Virus record (IMG/VR): IMGVR_UViG_3300028844_004840
Location: 62,001-126,000 of that record
Reading direction: 5' to 3' (one strand)
Source: a virus
Length of the DNA: 64,000 nt
Within the stretch, counting starts at the first letter, position 1. The number at the start of each line of letters is the position of its first letter. Of this stretch, positions 18,790 through 27,268 are shown in pieces. Position numbers and translations under genes: made by a program. The notes under the pieces were generated by a model that worked only from the letters and a program-made list of their open reading frames with translations, ran no database searches and had not been told where the DNA came from.

Positions 18790-19780
18790 AGATATCGTCG
18801 TCCCATTGTGGTGTTCGAATGGATTCATGGTCCAGCGTCTTGCGATACTGAATCCACCCGCCGCCGAAGTTTCCCGACAAATGTTCATTCTCCCACTTAG
18901 CCACATCTACGCCGCTGCAACCAAAGTACGTTAAAGTGTCCATCTTTGCTTGGTGTTCTGCAGGAGATGCATGTAGCGGTACAGAGCCAAGGAGGCGTTC
19001 GTACAAGGCCATGTCTGCTTCAACGGATGTTGGTGTACCGTCATGCGTTTTGTACGACACACGGGCGCAGCGAGCGACGCTGACCTTGATAAGATCGTCC
19101 ACCGTCATAGGCACCGCGTCATGTACAAGGTTTTCCGCCGACTGGATGTAATCAAGCTCGGCGTCCGTCACATACGGCAGGTGCCAGTCCTCGTTGGATA
19201 GCTCGCGCGGTGTTGATTCCGCATATGCTGCCATCATCAGATCGGACAAAACTTTGATTTCCGGCTGGGCGTCTTTGTGGCTGCGCAGGTGGAAGAAGTT
19301 ATCGTAGTTTGTTGCGGTGACAACTACCTTGATGTGTGAGAATGGTTCGAGGATGCGGTTGACCACTTGCTTGTGATAACCTGCGGCGACAAATGCCTCG
19401 GCGACTTCGATGGCGCGATCTCGGGCTTCGTTCCAAGCACCTTCTGCCGAGTACATAATTCTATGTTCAAGCAGACCACAACGATCATCACCATCATCGT
19501 AATATTCAAATCCGTTGACAAATACAGCGGCGTCAGTTTCTTGCTCCGCCTGCATGCCCGACTGGTTCATCCCCCAGTGTACGGGCATCGCCGTGTCTTC
19601 GATAATTGCGGCAATTTGACGCTCTACAGGAATGGCGCGGGACGACGAAGCGTTACGGCTGAACATGCGGTGGGTCATTAATTCGGCATGAATGAAGCGC
19701 GGGTAGTGCAATTCAAATGTGGTAATGCGTGGAGATTTTGGTCCAACGCTGTCTGCGATTATTTTAGCTGTGATTGTCAT
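18782..19780 (-). CDS. thyX: flavin-dependent thymidylate synthase
   Basis: 332 aa. ThyX makes dTMP from dUMP using methylene-tetrahydrofolate, FAD and NADPH. The signature is at residues 36-50 (THRMFSRNASSSRAI), a variant of RHRxxSxNxxSxR. Further conserved pieces are WHLPYVTD and RCARVSY. It is longer than the 220-250 aa typical enzyme, as in several phage and alphaproteobacterial forms. It acts downstream of the phage dUTPase and reductase. Confidence 0.92.
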   Translation of the reverse strand: MTITAKIIADSVGPKSPRITTFELHYPRFIHAELMTHRMFSRNASSSRAIPVERQIAAIIEDTAMPVHWGMNQSGMQAEQETDAAVFVNGFEYYDDGDDRCGLLEHRIMYSAEGAWNEARDRAIEVAEAFVAAGYHKQVVNRILEPFSHIKVVVTATNYDNFFHLRSHKDAQPEIKVLSDLMMAAYAESTPRELSNEDWHLPYVTDAELDYIQSAENLVHDAVPMTVDDLIKVSVARCARVSYKTHDGTPTSVEADMALYERLLGSVPLHASPAEHQAKMDTLTYFGCSGVDVAKWENEHLSGNFGGGWIQYRKTLDHESIRTPQWDDDIYD

Positions 19781-19869
19781 GGTGTTCCTTGCCGATGTTG
19801 TCTGGCTAAATGTCCGGTTTAATGTACGTGATTGTCGTTTATGTTCAGTTAGTTATACAGTAAATTCCA

Positions 19870-20427
19870 CTAAACTGTAAACGTTTTTTGATCCAGTTTA
19901 GGAACAATATCAGCGACGTTCTGGTGAAGGTCTTCCAGAGAACGGTTGTTGTCGATGCGGTAGTCAGCGCCACTGTTCTCGTATGTAATATCCATCGAAC
20001 CTGTTTCTGGTGGATGGCGGTCGCTACCATCAACCCAAATCACTGCGTCGAAAATGCCTTGCGCCTGACATGCCTGTAATTCATCGAGACGGCGCATGCC
20101 GACGTACAAGTTGAATCCACGTTTCAACATCGTCTTTGCTGTCATGGTTTTGTCTGGCGTGTTGAACGCGCTGATCATTTGCATCCACAAGACACGGTTG
20201 TTGACACGGTCTGCGAACATTTCATCAAAGTCTTTGTACACCGCGCAGCCCCAGTTGTCCCACATGACTTCGCGTCCGACAAACTCGGATGAAGATGTGA
20301 ACTTAAAACCGTAATCATCGCGCAGGATTTCACCAACAGTGTCTTTGCCGTGGCGGGCGTATCCTAGGATCAGTATGTTTGGTCGCGACGATTGGTGGTC
20401 GCTGTCCATGCCTGCGTATGCCATCAT
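19870..20427 (-). CDS. P-loop kinase, deoxynucleoside monophosphate kinase-like
   Basis: 185 aa with Walker A GYARHGKDT at 22-30. The layout (P-loop, SSSEFVGR, NLYVGMRRLDEL, VIWVDGS near residue 133) resembles phage dNMP kinases such as T4 gp1-like enzymes that phosphorylate dTMP, dGMP and hydroxymethyl-dCMP. Its setting among reductase, thyX and a MazG-like gene supports dNTP supply. Substrate is not decided by the sequence. Start overlaps the preceding stop (ATGA). Confidence 0.72.
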   Translation of the reverse strand: MMAYAGMDSDHQSSRPNILILGYARHGKDTVGEILRDDYGFKFTSSSEFVGREVMWDNWGCAVYKDFDEMFADRVNNRVLWMQMISAFNTPDKTMTAKTMLKRGFNLYVGMRRLDELQACQAQGIFDAVIWVDGSDRHPPETGSMDITYENSGADYRIDNNRSLEDLHQNVADIVPKLDQKTFTV

Positions 20428-20603
20428 TCTACTTTCGGGTCTGTGAAGGTGAAGGTTCCGTCGATGTGCCTCGCGTAGTCAGGTGTTTCGCCCATCTCCC
20501 ACAATTCGGAGAACAGCCACGCGTCCCATTCATCTTGTTTCTCGATGGGGATATAGAAGTGGTCCCCGCTGTCGTTACTGGCGATAATGTATCGTTGTGT
20601 CAT
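20424..20603 (-). CDS. hypothetical 59-aa protein
   Basis: 59 aa from ATG 20603 with AAGGAAACCCCC upstream; upstream in-frame codons overlap the next gene and lack a site. Begins MTQRYIIASNDSGDHFYIP and is acidic and Trp-rich (DEWDAWLFSELWEMGE). No family recognised. Confidence 0.5.
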   Translation of the reverse strand: MTQRYIIASNDSGDHFYIPIEKQDEWDAWLFSELWEMGETPDYARHIDGTFTFTDPKVE

Positions 20604-20614
20604 GGGGGTTTCCT

Positions 20615-21052
20615 TCAAATATTTTGTGTATACATCGGACTGTCTCTGGTGATCGACACCGTACATCGAGAGACGCGTGTCTGCATTTCTTCGAGGGTCA
20701 AAGCGATGGACCAGCTTTCTTCCCAGTTGGCACGATCCCATCCATCAGGGTCGTGAATCGTGACGCCTTCGAATTCGGGTTGACCCATCCAGTCTTCTGG
20801 TTGACGCTTGCCTGTCAGAAGAAACAGTTCATCTGAATCATCTTCTGCCATTATCTCTATCTTGAGTCCTTCGGAATCGATGTTGGCAAAACGTCCGTCA
20901 TAAAATTCGTGGGCGGGTCGCACCCACGTCTGACCATCTTCTAGGCTCTGATAAATCACCGCCTCAGTCATCGTCGCCTCAATCAGGCAGTTACCGCTGA
21001 CGCGGTATACTCCGCCAGATTTGACGTGCATCCATACTTCTGTTTTGCTCAT
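20615..21052 (-). CDS. DUF1653-like protein
   Basis: 145 aa. The first 55 residues follow the DUF1653 pattern (VKSGGVYRVSGNCLIEAT, VIYQSLEDGQTWVRP, HEFYDGRF), a small beta-barrel domain of unknown role found in many phages. The remainder is acidic and unassigned. A hairpin TACCGC-TGAC-GCGGTA (20992-21007) of the dispersed repeat family lies within it. Confidence 0.65.
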   Translation of the reverse strand: MSKTEVWMHVKSGGVYRVSGNCLIEATMTEAVIYQSLEDGQTWVRPAHEFYDGRFANIDSEGLKIEIMAEDDSDELFLLTGKRQPEDWMGQPEFEGVTIHDPDGWDRANWEESWSIALTLEEMQTRVSRCTVSITRDSPMYTQNI

Positions 21053-21243
21053 TATACGTGTGTCCAGTTGAATTGAAGAAATAGCCAGCCCGCGAATATT
21101 CGGGTGTATTCAACACCAGAAAAGTCGTCGGCTCCGTTTAGGTGTGCAGCCCATGGTAGGAAACGAAAGCCATGCGCCTGCCAAGAAACTTCGCCACGAC
21201 GTGCGTGCCACATGAAAGATTTTAGATATTTCATTTTATCCAT
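21052..21243 (-). CDS. hypothetical 63-aa protein
   Basis: 63 aa, Trp- and Phe-rich (FMWHARRGEVSWQAHGFRF), probably soluble or peripheral. One-base overlap with the DUF1653-like gene (TAATG). No family recognised. Confidence 0.5.
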   Translation of the reverse strand: MDKMKYLKSFMWHARRGEVSWQAHGFRFLPWAAHLNGADDFSGVEYTRIFAGWLFLQFNWTHV

Positions 21244-21323
21244 CCCATAATTTTGTATTTAAGGAAGTTGCCTATCTTTGCAGCAGCCCCACAGTGTGCC
21301 TTGTTGACGCCATAGGTTGTCAT
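21231..21323 (-). CDS. possible 30-aa basic peptide
   Basis: An ATG at 21323, 4 nt after the stop of the preceding gene and behind GGGGGGTGAG, opens a 30-codon frame (begins MTTYGVNKAHCGAAAKI) ending inside the next start region with a 13-nt overlap. It fills an otherwise empty 84-nt gap. Existence is uncertain. Confidence 0.35.
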   Translation of the reverse strand: MTTYGVNKAHCGAAAKIGNFLKYKIMGWIK

Positions 21324-21327
21324 ATGC

Positions 21328-21807
21328 TCACCCCCCATCAGGACCCACTTTTCGGGCGTATATGATCACCTGATCGCAGCCGTACTGGCAAGCGATCAAG
21401 TCAGCTTCTTTGATGGGGATGGGTTTCATGTCTTGGCCTATTCCCGCGTAGCGGGTGATCCAGTTTACGTGTGGCTCTGCTGTAATTAGTCCTGATTCAC
21501 GCAGTCTTTCGATGAATTCTTCCTTTTGTTCAGGTGGGATAACTTTACCACGCAAAGGTGCAGAATATCGTTCCATTGCGGCTACGCCGAGAGCACTGAC
21601 CTTGCGGATATGTTCCATGCATGCCTCGCCACCATTTGGCTTGTACCAAGCCTCGCGTGCATCTGCCAGACATTTCTCCATACAGAGAATGTACTCGCCG
21701 GGTGTCATTGCAGGTTGTCCTTCATGGCGTTTCGCATTGCCACGTTGGGCATCTTGATAGGCGCGTTCGGTGTTTATTGCGCGGTAAACGGCATCACGTG
21801 TTGGCAT
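21328..21807 (-). CDS. hypothetical protein, MazG-adjacent phage family
   Basis: 159 aa. The N-terminal half contains a helical pattern seen in several phage proteins near MazG genes (NTERAYQDAQRG, EYILCMEKCLADAREAW, IRKVSALGVAAMERY). The C-terminal part is unassigned. A hairpin of the dispersed CCGC/GCGG family lies at 21443-21455. Function unknown. Confidence 0.55.
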   Translation of the reverse strand: MPTRDAVYRAINTERAYQDAQRGNAKRHEGQPAMTPGEYILCMEKCLADAREAWYKPNGGEACMEHIRKVSALGVAAMERYSAPLRGKVIPPEQKEEFIERLRESGLITAEPHVNWITRYAGIGQDMKPIPIKEADLIACQYGCDQVIIYARKVGPDGG

Positions 21808-21845
21808 ATTTATGGCTTTCTGTTTGTCCGCGTAGCGGGTGATTA

Positions 21846-22223
21846 CTACGATTCAACTGGTAGTGCTGAGCCGTCTGTTGGGCGGAGCTTACGCTTTGCG
21901 ATAATTTTGTCACGGTTCTTGTGTGCGCGATACATCACGGCATACGCCGACTTGTCCATGGAGATGTTGCGTGATGAAGCCAGCCCTGCCAGCGTCAGCA
22001 TAACGTCACCGACTTCGGAGAAAGGGTCTCCGGCTTCACGGTCATAGACATAATCTACCAGTTCCAGCACTTGAGATTTCGTTAATCCCGTTGCTTGGAC
22101 CAGTTCCAAGGCTTCCTCAAAAAAGCGCATCGGGCGATCTTTCGCCACCTCTTCTGGCGTGCCGAAACATTCCTGCATCCAGTTCCAAATCCATGTTTGG
22201 AAGTCTTCAATTTCTCGTTTCAT
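21846..22223 (-). CDS. MazG-like nucleotide pyrophosphohydrolase
   Basis: 125 aa, all-alpha NTP-PPase pattern: FFEEALELVQA (EExxE-type metal-binding helix) and FSEVGDVMLTLAGLA (ExxD). Such enzymes hydrolyse (d)NTPs to monophosphates and PPi, and phage copies may also lower ppGpp-related signals. The start ATG overlaps the end of a candidate small ORF at 22220. Confidence 0.75.
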   Translation of the reverse strand: MKREIEDFQTWIWNWMQECFGTPEEVAKDRPMRFFEEALELVQATGLTKSQVLELVDYVYDREAGDPFSEVGDVMLTLAGLASSRNISMDKSAYAVMYRAHKNRDKIIAKRKLRPTDGSALPVES

Positions 22224-22399
22224 TCGTAGTCTGCCTTTCCAAAGAAACTGGGTCTAGTACCGTTCTGCACCTCTTTCCAGCGAATTGCTGGGTCCCAATT
22301 AGGCGGGGCGACGCAGAGGTACACAACGGATGCGGTGGTAATAAATATTGAATTCAGGATTGCGTGGTACGAGATACCAGCGTTCCATGTATGGGTCAC
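22220..22399 (-). CDS. possible 59-aa small membrane protein overlapping another ORF
   Basis: A GTG at 22399 opens a 59-codon frame with one hydrophobic segment (AILNSIFITTASVVYLCVA) and a plausible soluble tail (WDPAIRWKEVQNGTRPSFF), ending in TGA that overlaps the MazG-like ATG (ATGA). It overlaps the 55-aa ORF at 22299-22466 in another frame by about 100 nt. The stop/start overlap and protein-like composition argue for it; the weak start argues against. Confidence 0.35.
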   Translation of the reverse strand: MTHTWNAGISYHAILNSIFITTASVVYLCVAPPNWDPAIRWKEVQNGTRPSFFGKADYE

Positions 22400-22466
22400 C
22401 TTCGGGACCGATCAAGAAGTCTGGTTCACGATCCGGTCTCATGTTATTGATTGTTCCAAAAAGCAT
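22299..22466 (-). CDS. 55-aa protein, N-terminal part of a phage cupin-like family
   Basis: ATG at 22466 shares its A with the stop of the coiled-coil gene (TAATG) and is preceded by GGAGGATAC. The product (PDFLIGPEGDPYMERWYLVP, then RNPEFNIYYHRI) resembles the first 45 residues of a cupin-like phage family that normally continues with a His/Asp-rich metal site, but here it ends after 55 codons. It may be a truncated remnant or a shortened functional form. Confidence 0.5.
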   Translation of the reverse strand: MLFGTINNMRPDREPDFLIGPEGDPYMERWYLVPRNPEFNIYYHRIRCVPLRRPA

Positions 22467-22750
22467 TAGTATCCTCCTTCGGATGCATCTAAAGCAGCTT
22501 CGGCTTCGAACAATTCGTCGCGAACTTCGTCAAGCTGTCTTTCAAGATCATCGATTTCGTATTGCAGTACGTCGGCACGCATTTCGTTATTATCACGTTC
22601 TGTCGTGACGGTGTAGACCTCTTCTTCAAGGTCCGATTCACGCGATTCGAGTCCTGAGATTTCTATATCCTGCGCCACAATTGTTTGGCGAAGTTCGTGG
22701 ATCACTTTGCGTTGATCTGCGATGATTGTTTCATAGGTTACTTCTGACAT
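22466..22750 (-). CDS. coiled-coil protein
   Basis: 94 aa, almost entirely heptad-patterned and strongly acidic (about residues 12-88), consistent with a long coiled coil. One-base overlaps with the genes on both sides suggest coupling to the helicase gene. No specific function can be assigned. Confidence 0.6.
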   Translation of the reverse strand: MSEVTYETIIADQRKVIHELRQTIVAQDIEISGLESRESDLEEEVYTVTTERDNNEMRADVLQYEIDDLERQLDEVRDELFEAEAALDASEGGY

Positions 22751-24189
22751 TATACGATCACCGTTAATTTGTGGCTGGCGCGGGTTATCCCCGTATACAA
22801 CCAGCGTTGCGCGTCTTGGCGGAACACGGGACTTTCGTCGTGCAGCGCCACATCTTCAAACTCTGAACCCTGTGATTTGTGGACCGTGATAGCGTGGCCC
22901 CAGTCAACATGTTCACACTCTTTATTGGCACGAAATGCTTCACGGTCGGGGGCAGAATGTGACCCCTTGTTACGGAATGCATGTTCTTCGAATAGGCCTT
23001 GGGTAGCCCATATATCATATTCCATCCCGCCAACGTCTTCATCAATGGCTTTCAAGTTGATTCGGGCGCTCGCGTTGTTGAGATTTCCAATGTCTTCTGT
23101 ACAACGAAGGAGCGTTCCGTTCACCAGTCCTGGGTACTGTCTCGAATTGCGGCATACCAGTAAAGGCTCATCTTTCATTGGTCCAGTTTCTTCCCACCCA
23201 CACTCCGTACGGATTTTGGCTGTGACATCCCAACGCTTTTTATTAGTACCAACAAGAACCATTGCATCGCGTTTCATGTTGAACGTGACGTCATCATTTC
23301 GGCGGGCGACCACGCGTACATCGTCACCATAATCAGCGATAGGAATATTGCGCCCCTCTCGGGCCATCGTGGCTAAACGAATTATGGGGTTGTCTGCAGC
23401 TTGGCGATGTATTTCTTTTAAAAACACATTCGGCATTTCCATATCGAAGCCCCAAGAGTCTCCTACAGGAGGGAGCTGCCCCGGATCACCGATGGCCATA
23501 ATTGGAATACCAAAAGATTCAAGATCCGCAACGATTTCGGTGCCCACCATGGAAGCCTCATCGATAACGATCAGCTTAACTTCGGGAGGAAGCTCTGACG
23601 CTGATTTTAGGTTAAATTTCGGACCCTCATTGTTCATTGCGTCTCCTAACTCTATGATAAGACCAGCAATTTTAGATTCTGCGGTCTTTACATCCATGGA
23701 AGCAATGGAATGATCGGGGTGTTTTGCGCCTGCGTCTCCGTTTGTACGTAAAAATAATACGTGGTTCTCAATCCCTTTTATCTGTATTTCAAGGGCATCG
23801 GCACGTGCAGATTTAGGCATGTAGATGGCTTTGTGAATAGTTGTTGCACCAGACGGCCAACCACTCTCCTTTAGTTTTCTGGACAGCACTTTCGCCGCCT
23901 TGCCTGTCGGAGCCATGAACATTACTTCATCTGGTGTTAATCCTATATGTTCGATCATGGATCCAACACAAGTGGATTTACCACTACCCGCAAATCCTGT
24001 AAACACGAAAGGCTGAATGCTAGAGGGAGCTACATTTCTGGAGGCGTAATCATACGATTCACGCTCTTCGTTCCATGTTTTTGTCTCAACTTCAAATCCA
24101 TATTGATCAATGGAGTTCTCGCAATTTTCATACCACAGTGCACCTTCTTTGACACCGCTAAATTGTTCGTCTGTTAATGTGATAGACAT
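22750..24189 (-). CDS. SF1B RecD/Dda-like DNA helicase
   Basis: 479 aa. Helicase motifs in order: Walker A GFAGSGKST (65-73), Walker B VIDEAS (about 210), motif III GDPGQLPPVG, motif IV EIHRQ, motif V ITVHKSQGSEFEDV and motif VI YTGITRA. It fits 5'-3' helicases such as T4 Dda and RecD2 that act in replication start and recombination. A promoter-like site lies 42-70 nt upstream. Confidence 0.88.
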   Translation of the reverse strand: MSITLTDEQFSGVKEGALWYENCENSIDQYGFEVETKTWNEERESYDYASRNVAPSSIQPFVFTGFAGSGKSTCVGSMIEHIGLTPDEVMFMAPTGKAAKVLSRKLKESGWPSGATTIHKAIYMPKSARADALEIQIKGIENHVLFLRTNGDAGAKHPDHSIASMDVKTAESKIAGLIIELGDAMNNEGPKFNLKSASELPPEVKLIVIDEASMVGTEIVADLESFGIPIMAIGDPGQLPPVGDSWGFDMEMPNVFLKEIHRQAADNPIIRLATMAREGRNIPIADYGDDVRVVARRNDDVTFNMKRDAMVLVGTNKKRWDVTAKIRTECGWEETGPMKDEPLLVCRNSRQYPGLVNGTLLRCTEDIGNLNNASARINLKAIDEDVGGMEYDIWATQGLFEEHAFRNKGSHSAPDREAFRANKECEHVDWGHAITVHKSQGSEFEDVALHDESPVFRQDAQRWLYTGITRASHKLTVIV

Positions 24190-24230
24190 GTATAATTCCG
24201 TTGTTCAGATGGATTCATTTTATTAAAGCC

Positions 24231-24283
24231 TTTCTACATGCAGGGGGGTAGATGGTCAAGGACAAAATCGGATGTCCTTGACC
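24231..24283 (-). promoter_or_regulatory. promoter with -35 inside an inverted repeat, upstream of helicase gene
   Basis: Minus strand: TTGACC (24254-24259), 17-nt spacer, TAGAAA (24231-24236). The -35 is the edge of a perfect 11-bp hairpin (24254-24283, GGTCAAGGACA with TGTCCTTGACC), which on the + strand is followed by TTTTT. It may combine an operator or terminator with the promoter. Confidence 0.45.
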
Positions 24284-24291
24284 TTTTTCAT

Positions 24292-25092
24292 TTAGAAGTT
24301 TTTGGCACCACGGCGACCGCGTCGCTTCGGAGCTTCATCTTCGGTAGGAGTTGAATCGTCAGCCCCTTCGGATTGGTCTTCGATTTGTACAGACTCCTCG
24401 TTAGTTTCTGGCTCTTGATCGTAATCGCCGCCATCTTCTCCAACCATAGCCAGCAGTTCTTCTTCCGAAGCCCAGTCAACAATTTTCAGTTGGGGAGCAT
24501 AGCGCCATCCCACGTTTTTAGCCTTTGCCTTGTACTTGTTCGCATCAATTTCGATGATCGGTGTAAGGCCTGCTTTAATTTTGTAGGACTTGCCGAATTG
24601 AGCCACTAGTGTGCGGAAACCGTTTAAGGCTACGCCTTGGTTTAGCTTGATAGTGTACTCTTCTTCATCTCCGTCAACAGGGCGCATGCCCAGAACGGCT
24701 TGACAGGTCCAACCATCCATGAAGTTATTGCTGCGGTCATTCTGCTTTGCACGAATTTCGTCAAGAGACATGTCAACCTTCTCTTCTGGATCGTCTGGGA
24801 GACGGTTAGGACCGTTTTTCCATCCGTTTGGATCCGCTGTCAACATTACGTCAACAGTTTCGAGAACTTCCCCATCCCACCAGAATGACCAAGACCATAG
24901 AGAATTTTCTACATCAGCAGCGAACTGCGTTCCGTGGTCCAACTCTGTTTCGTCTTGTCCCGCCACAAATTGTCCAGTTACACCTTTAAACTTGACATAT
25001 GTTGTTCCGCTTGCCCCAGCACCAGCTTGAGCAAATGGGTTTGCGCCTGCGACCGCTAGGCCTGCGTTTTGCGCTTCAACAAGTGCGTTCAT
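24292..25092 (-). CDS. putative single-stranded-DNA-binding-like protein
   Basis: 266 aa. The first 200 residues are beta-rich (TTYVKFKGVTGQFVAG, LWSWSFWWDG, YKIKAGLTPIIEIDANKYKA); residues 215-255 are strongly acidic, ending in a short basic tail (KRRGRRGAKNF). Homologues with this opening are often found beside Cas4-like nucleases in phages. An acidic tail and setting between helicase and nuclease genes suggest an SSB-type role, but no OB-fold signature is certain. Confidence 0.5.
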   Translation of the reverse strand: MNALVEAQNAGLAVAGANPFAQAGAGASGTTYVKFKGVTGQFVAGQDETELDHGTQFAADVENSLWSWSFWWDGEVLETVDVMLTADPNGWKNGPNRLPDDPEEKVDMSLDEIRAKQNDRSNNFMDGWTCQAVLGMRPVDGDEEEYTIKLNQGVALNGFRTLVAQFGKSYKIKAGLTPIIEIDANKYKAKAKNVGWRYAPQLKIVDWASEEELLAMVGEDGGDYDQEPETNEESVQIEDQSEGADDSTPTEDEAPKRRGRRGAKNF

Positions 25093-25144
25093 ATTTTCTT
25101 TCCTTCTTCGATTTTATTTTTACATTCATACCCGTTTTCATTAA

Positions 25145-25172
25145 ATGTAAAACGCACGGGTTCGTTTTACAT
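25145..25172. terminator. hairpin after Cas4-like nuclease gene
   Basis: A perfect 10-bp stem, ATGTAAAACG with CGTTTTACAT, loop of 8 nt, lies between the nuclease stop and the SSB-like start. There is no long T-run, so it may be a weak terminator or an mRNA-processing hairpin. A dispersed-family palindrome CCGC-TAGC-GCGG is adjacent at 25179-25190. Confidence 0.5.
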
Positions 25173-25192
25173 ATAGTACCGCTAGCGCGGCG

Positions 25193-26353
25193 CTATTTCG
25201 ATACGGTTACGGTTAATTTTTCAAAACCATTCCCTTGTTCTTTGTAGTCTTCTGGATCTAGTCCAGCCTCTTCCATGAGTGCCGTAGATAGTCGTTTTGC
25301 GCCAGCTTGTGCACTGTAAAAGACTTTCCAATTCTCACCCACCGCTCGACTTGTTCCAGCGTTTATCATTTCTTGTCGAATAGCCTCGTTAGCTTCCTTG
25401 ACATCTCTCTCGGTCTGCTTTTCCAATGCTTTCAATTTAGCTTGATTAGCGACAAGAATGTCCATGCGTGATATCATATCTGGATCCTGTCCGTCAATCT
25501 CTCCAGCTTTCAGAGGGTCACGTTTTTCAGGAACACGTCCAGTTGATACGATGCTGCATGCGTCTTTAAACTTACAGTACTTACAATCCCCGTCTAATTT
25601 TCCTTCTGGAGCAAACAGCGCAGGATCTTCCACTTCGAAAACCTTTTTATTACGCTCGCGTCCGATTTGGTATTCGCTCTCCGAGAACGGTACTAAAAAC
25701 GGGCGAATGTCATCATACCAAGAGGCATTCACGTATATGACAATAGCGTATTCGGGTTTGTACTCCGTAGTGTCGCGCACAAGTCCCATCTGCATCTGCG
25801 TCTGTCCGTGGTGAATGGCTTTAGCTTGTTTGATTTCAATTCTAGGGTCAAAAGACTTCATCTCTAAAACAACACTGTCGGCGTCTAAATCTCCTTCGAA
25901 ACCGTAGTATTCTAAAAAATCTTTGGGTAGTTTACCACCCATTTCTGGATCAATGGGAACGATTAATCCGTCCAGTGTTGCAGAATTACATCCATCACGA
26001 ATTGTCTCTTGATCGTCTCCTTCCATAATCAAATCAAGTCCACGACGGTTCAAACCTTGGCGGATTGCGGGGACGATAAGATAGTTCTCCATTATATCCC
26101 CACGACGCATCGCGCCCCAGTTCTCTTCGTGGTCTTTATCTACTTCGTGTCCAAATTTCTTTCCGTGCTTCCCGAACCAAGTCTTACGGATGCACCCAAA
26201 ACATTCGGAGGCACCTACCATTTCATTACGGTCATATTTCCACGTCTTCTGGTGGCTGGCGACGAATTCGTCAAAACAATCCTCAAACGTGAACCCGCCC
26301 GCAGGGATGTCCTTAGGGACACCTGTCGCCATGAGTTCTTCGTAATAGCTCAT
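25193..26353 (-). CDS. Cas4/RecB-like PD-(D/E)XK nuclease
   Basis: 386 aa. Nuclease core: RRGDIMENYLIVPA, ATLDGLI (Asp), VVLEMKSFDP (ExK) and QTQMQMGL (Gln helix), as in Cas4 and AddB-type nucleases. Cys51 and Cys54 (ECFGC) with the C-terminal CKYCKFKDAC cluster are positioned to bind an iron-sulphur cluster. Phage enzymes of this kind act as recombination exonucleases, usually near an SSB-like gene as here. A C-terminal coiled segment (about 290-330) is extra. Confidence 0.85.
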   Translation of the reverse strand: MSYYEELMATGVPKDIPAGGFTFEDCFDEFVASHQKTWKYDRNEMVGASECFGCIRKTWFGKHGKKFGHEVDKDHEENWGAMRRGDIMENYLIVPAIRQGLNRRGLDLIMEGDDQETIRDGCNSATLDGLIVPIDPEMGGKLPKDFLEYYGFEGDLDADSVVLEMKSFDPRIEIKQAKAIHHGQTQMQMGLVRDTTEYKPEYAIVIYVNASWYDDIRPFLVPFSESEYQIGRERNKKVFEVEDPALFAPEGKLDGDCKYCKFKDACSIVSTGRVPEKRDPLKAGEIDGQDPDMISRMDILVANQAKLKALEKQTERDVKEANEAIRQEMINAGTSRAVGENWKVFYSAQAGAKRLSTALMEEAGLDPEDYKEQGNGFEKLTVTVSK

Positions 26354-26622
26354 TATACGTTACCATACCCCATTGATTTTGCTGGATCATCCATTTGTGG
26401 TACCTTCAAATTGTGGTCCTGACACGCCATCATGTATCCGATCTGCATTGCACGTCTAATGCTTATTTCATTGATGTCGTTGGAGACTTTCTGTACCAAG
26501 CGTTCCCCTCCGCGAGTGATATCACTCATATACACTGAAATACGTTCGTTGTAAAGAGGATTTTCATTAGACCCTGTATCTTGAGTAGATGTCGGGTTAT
26601 TGTAGTTATTATTCGGTTCCAT
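26353..26622 (-). CDS. hypothetical 89-aa protein
   Basis: 89 aa with an Asn-rich N-terminus and a helical C-terminal half (QKVSNDINEISIRRAMQIGY). It overlaps its neighbours by 14 nt and 1 nt, so it is translated with the exonuclease and nuclease genes. No family recognised. Confidence 0.55.
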   Translation of the reverse strand: MEPNNNYNNPTSTQDTGSNENPLYNERISVYMSDITRGGERLVQKVSNDINEISIRRAMQIGYMMACQDHNLKVPQMDDPAKSMGYGNV

Positions 26623-27220
26623 TGAACACTCCTAAATCCAGTAGATGGTAGAATACTTTTGCAGTCCCTTTAACGTCAACCAAGGCGTCGTGGGCACCGT
26701 CTAGTTCTTCGCCGAAAAAGTGCATCATACATTCTTCCAGCTTAGGCCACTTATATTTACCGTAGCGCATAGGCAGGGCCTTAACGATGTTCGTTGAGTT
26801 CACCATTGTACACGCTAAGGTTTTTCCAATAAACGGGTCGGTGTATTTTTGATCTGTGCGCTCGCTGTACACTTTACACATACGGCGCATCACCGTGACG
26901 TCAAAAGCGATGTTATGTGCCACAATTGTGTCAGCGTTTTCCATCATATCAAGAAACATTTCAACACCTGTTATCAGGTCACATCCATACTCGTCGGCGA
27001 TATCGTTGTCAATTCCGGTAATTTCGGCAGCTTTTGGGTTTACAATCCAATCTCCGTTTGTACGGATACAGTAATTAAAGGCACCACGCTCGTTACGGTT
27101 CATCCCGTCCAGCTTCATACCTATTTGTACAGCCATAGGCTGTCTCGGGTGAATATCTTCGAACTTATCCAACTTTAATCCAGTGGTTTCAGTATCGAAA
27201 AAGAGTACGTTTTTGTTCAT
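26609..27220 (-). CDS. DnaQ-like 3'-5' exonuclease (DEDDh)
   Basis: 203 aa. ExoI FFDTETTGL (residues 7-15), ExoII AHNIAFDVTVMRR (about 101) and ExoIII HDALVDVKGTA (about 178) give the DEDDh set. It removes nucleotides from single-stranded 3' ends, probably for proofreading or end processing with the adjacent family A polymerase, which has its own DEDDy domain. A promoter-like site lies just upstream. Confidence 0.87.
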   Translation of the reverse strand: MNKNVLFFDTETTGLKLDKFEDIHPRQPMAVQIGMKLDGMNRNERGAFNYCIRTNGDWIVNPKAAEITGIDNDIADEYGCDLITGVEMFLDMMENADTIVAHNIAFDVTVMRRMCKVYSERTDQKYTDPFIGKTLACTMVNSTNIVKALPMRYGKYKWPKLEECMMHFFGEELDGAHDALVDVKGTAKVFYHLLDLGVFNGTE

Positions 27221-27229
27221 TGCTTTGCC

Positions 27230-27258
27230 TTTGTATAGTTATATATCTCGTATGTCAA
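27230..27258 (-). promoter_or_regulatory. sigma70-type promoter upstream of DnaQ-like gene
   Basis: Minus strand: TTGACA (27253-27258), 17-nt spacer, TACAAA (27230-27235). It lies in the gap between the polymerase stop and the exonuclease start. Confidence 0.5.
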
Positions 27259-27268
27259 CAAGAAAAAT

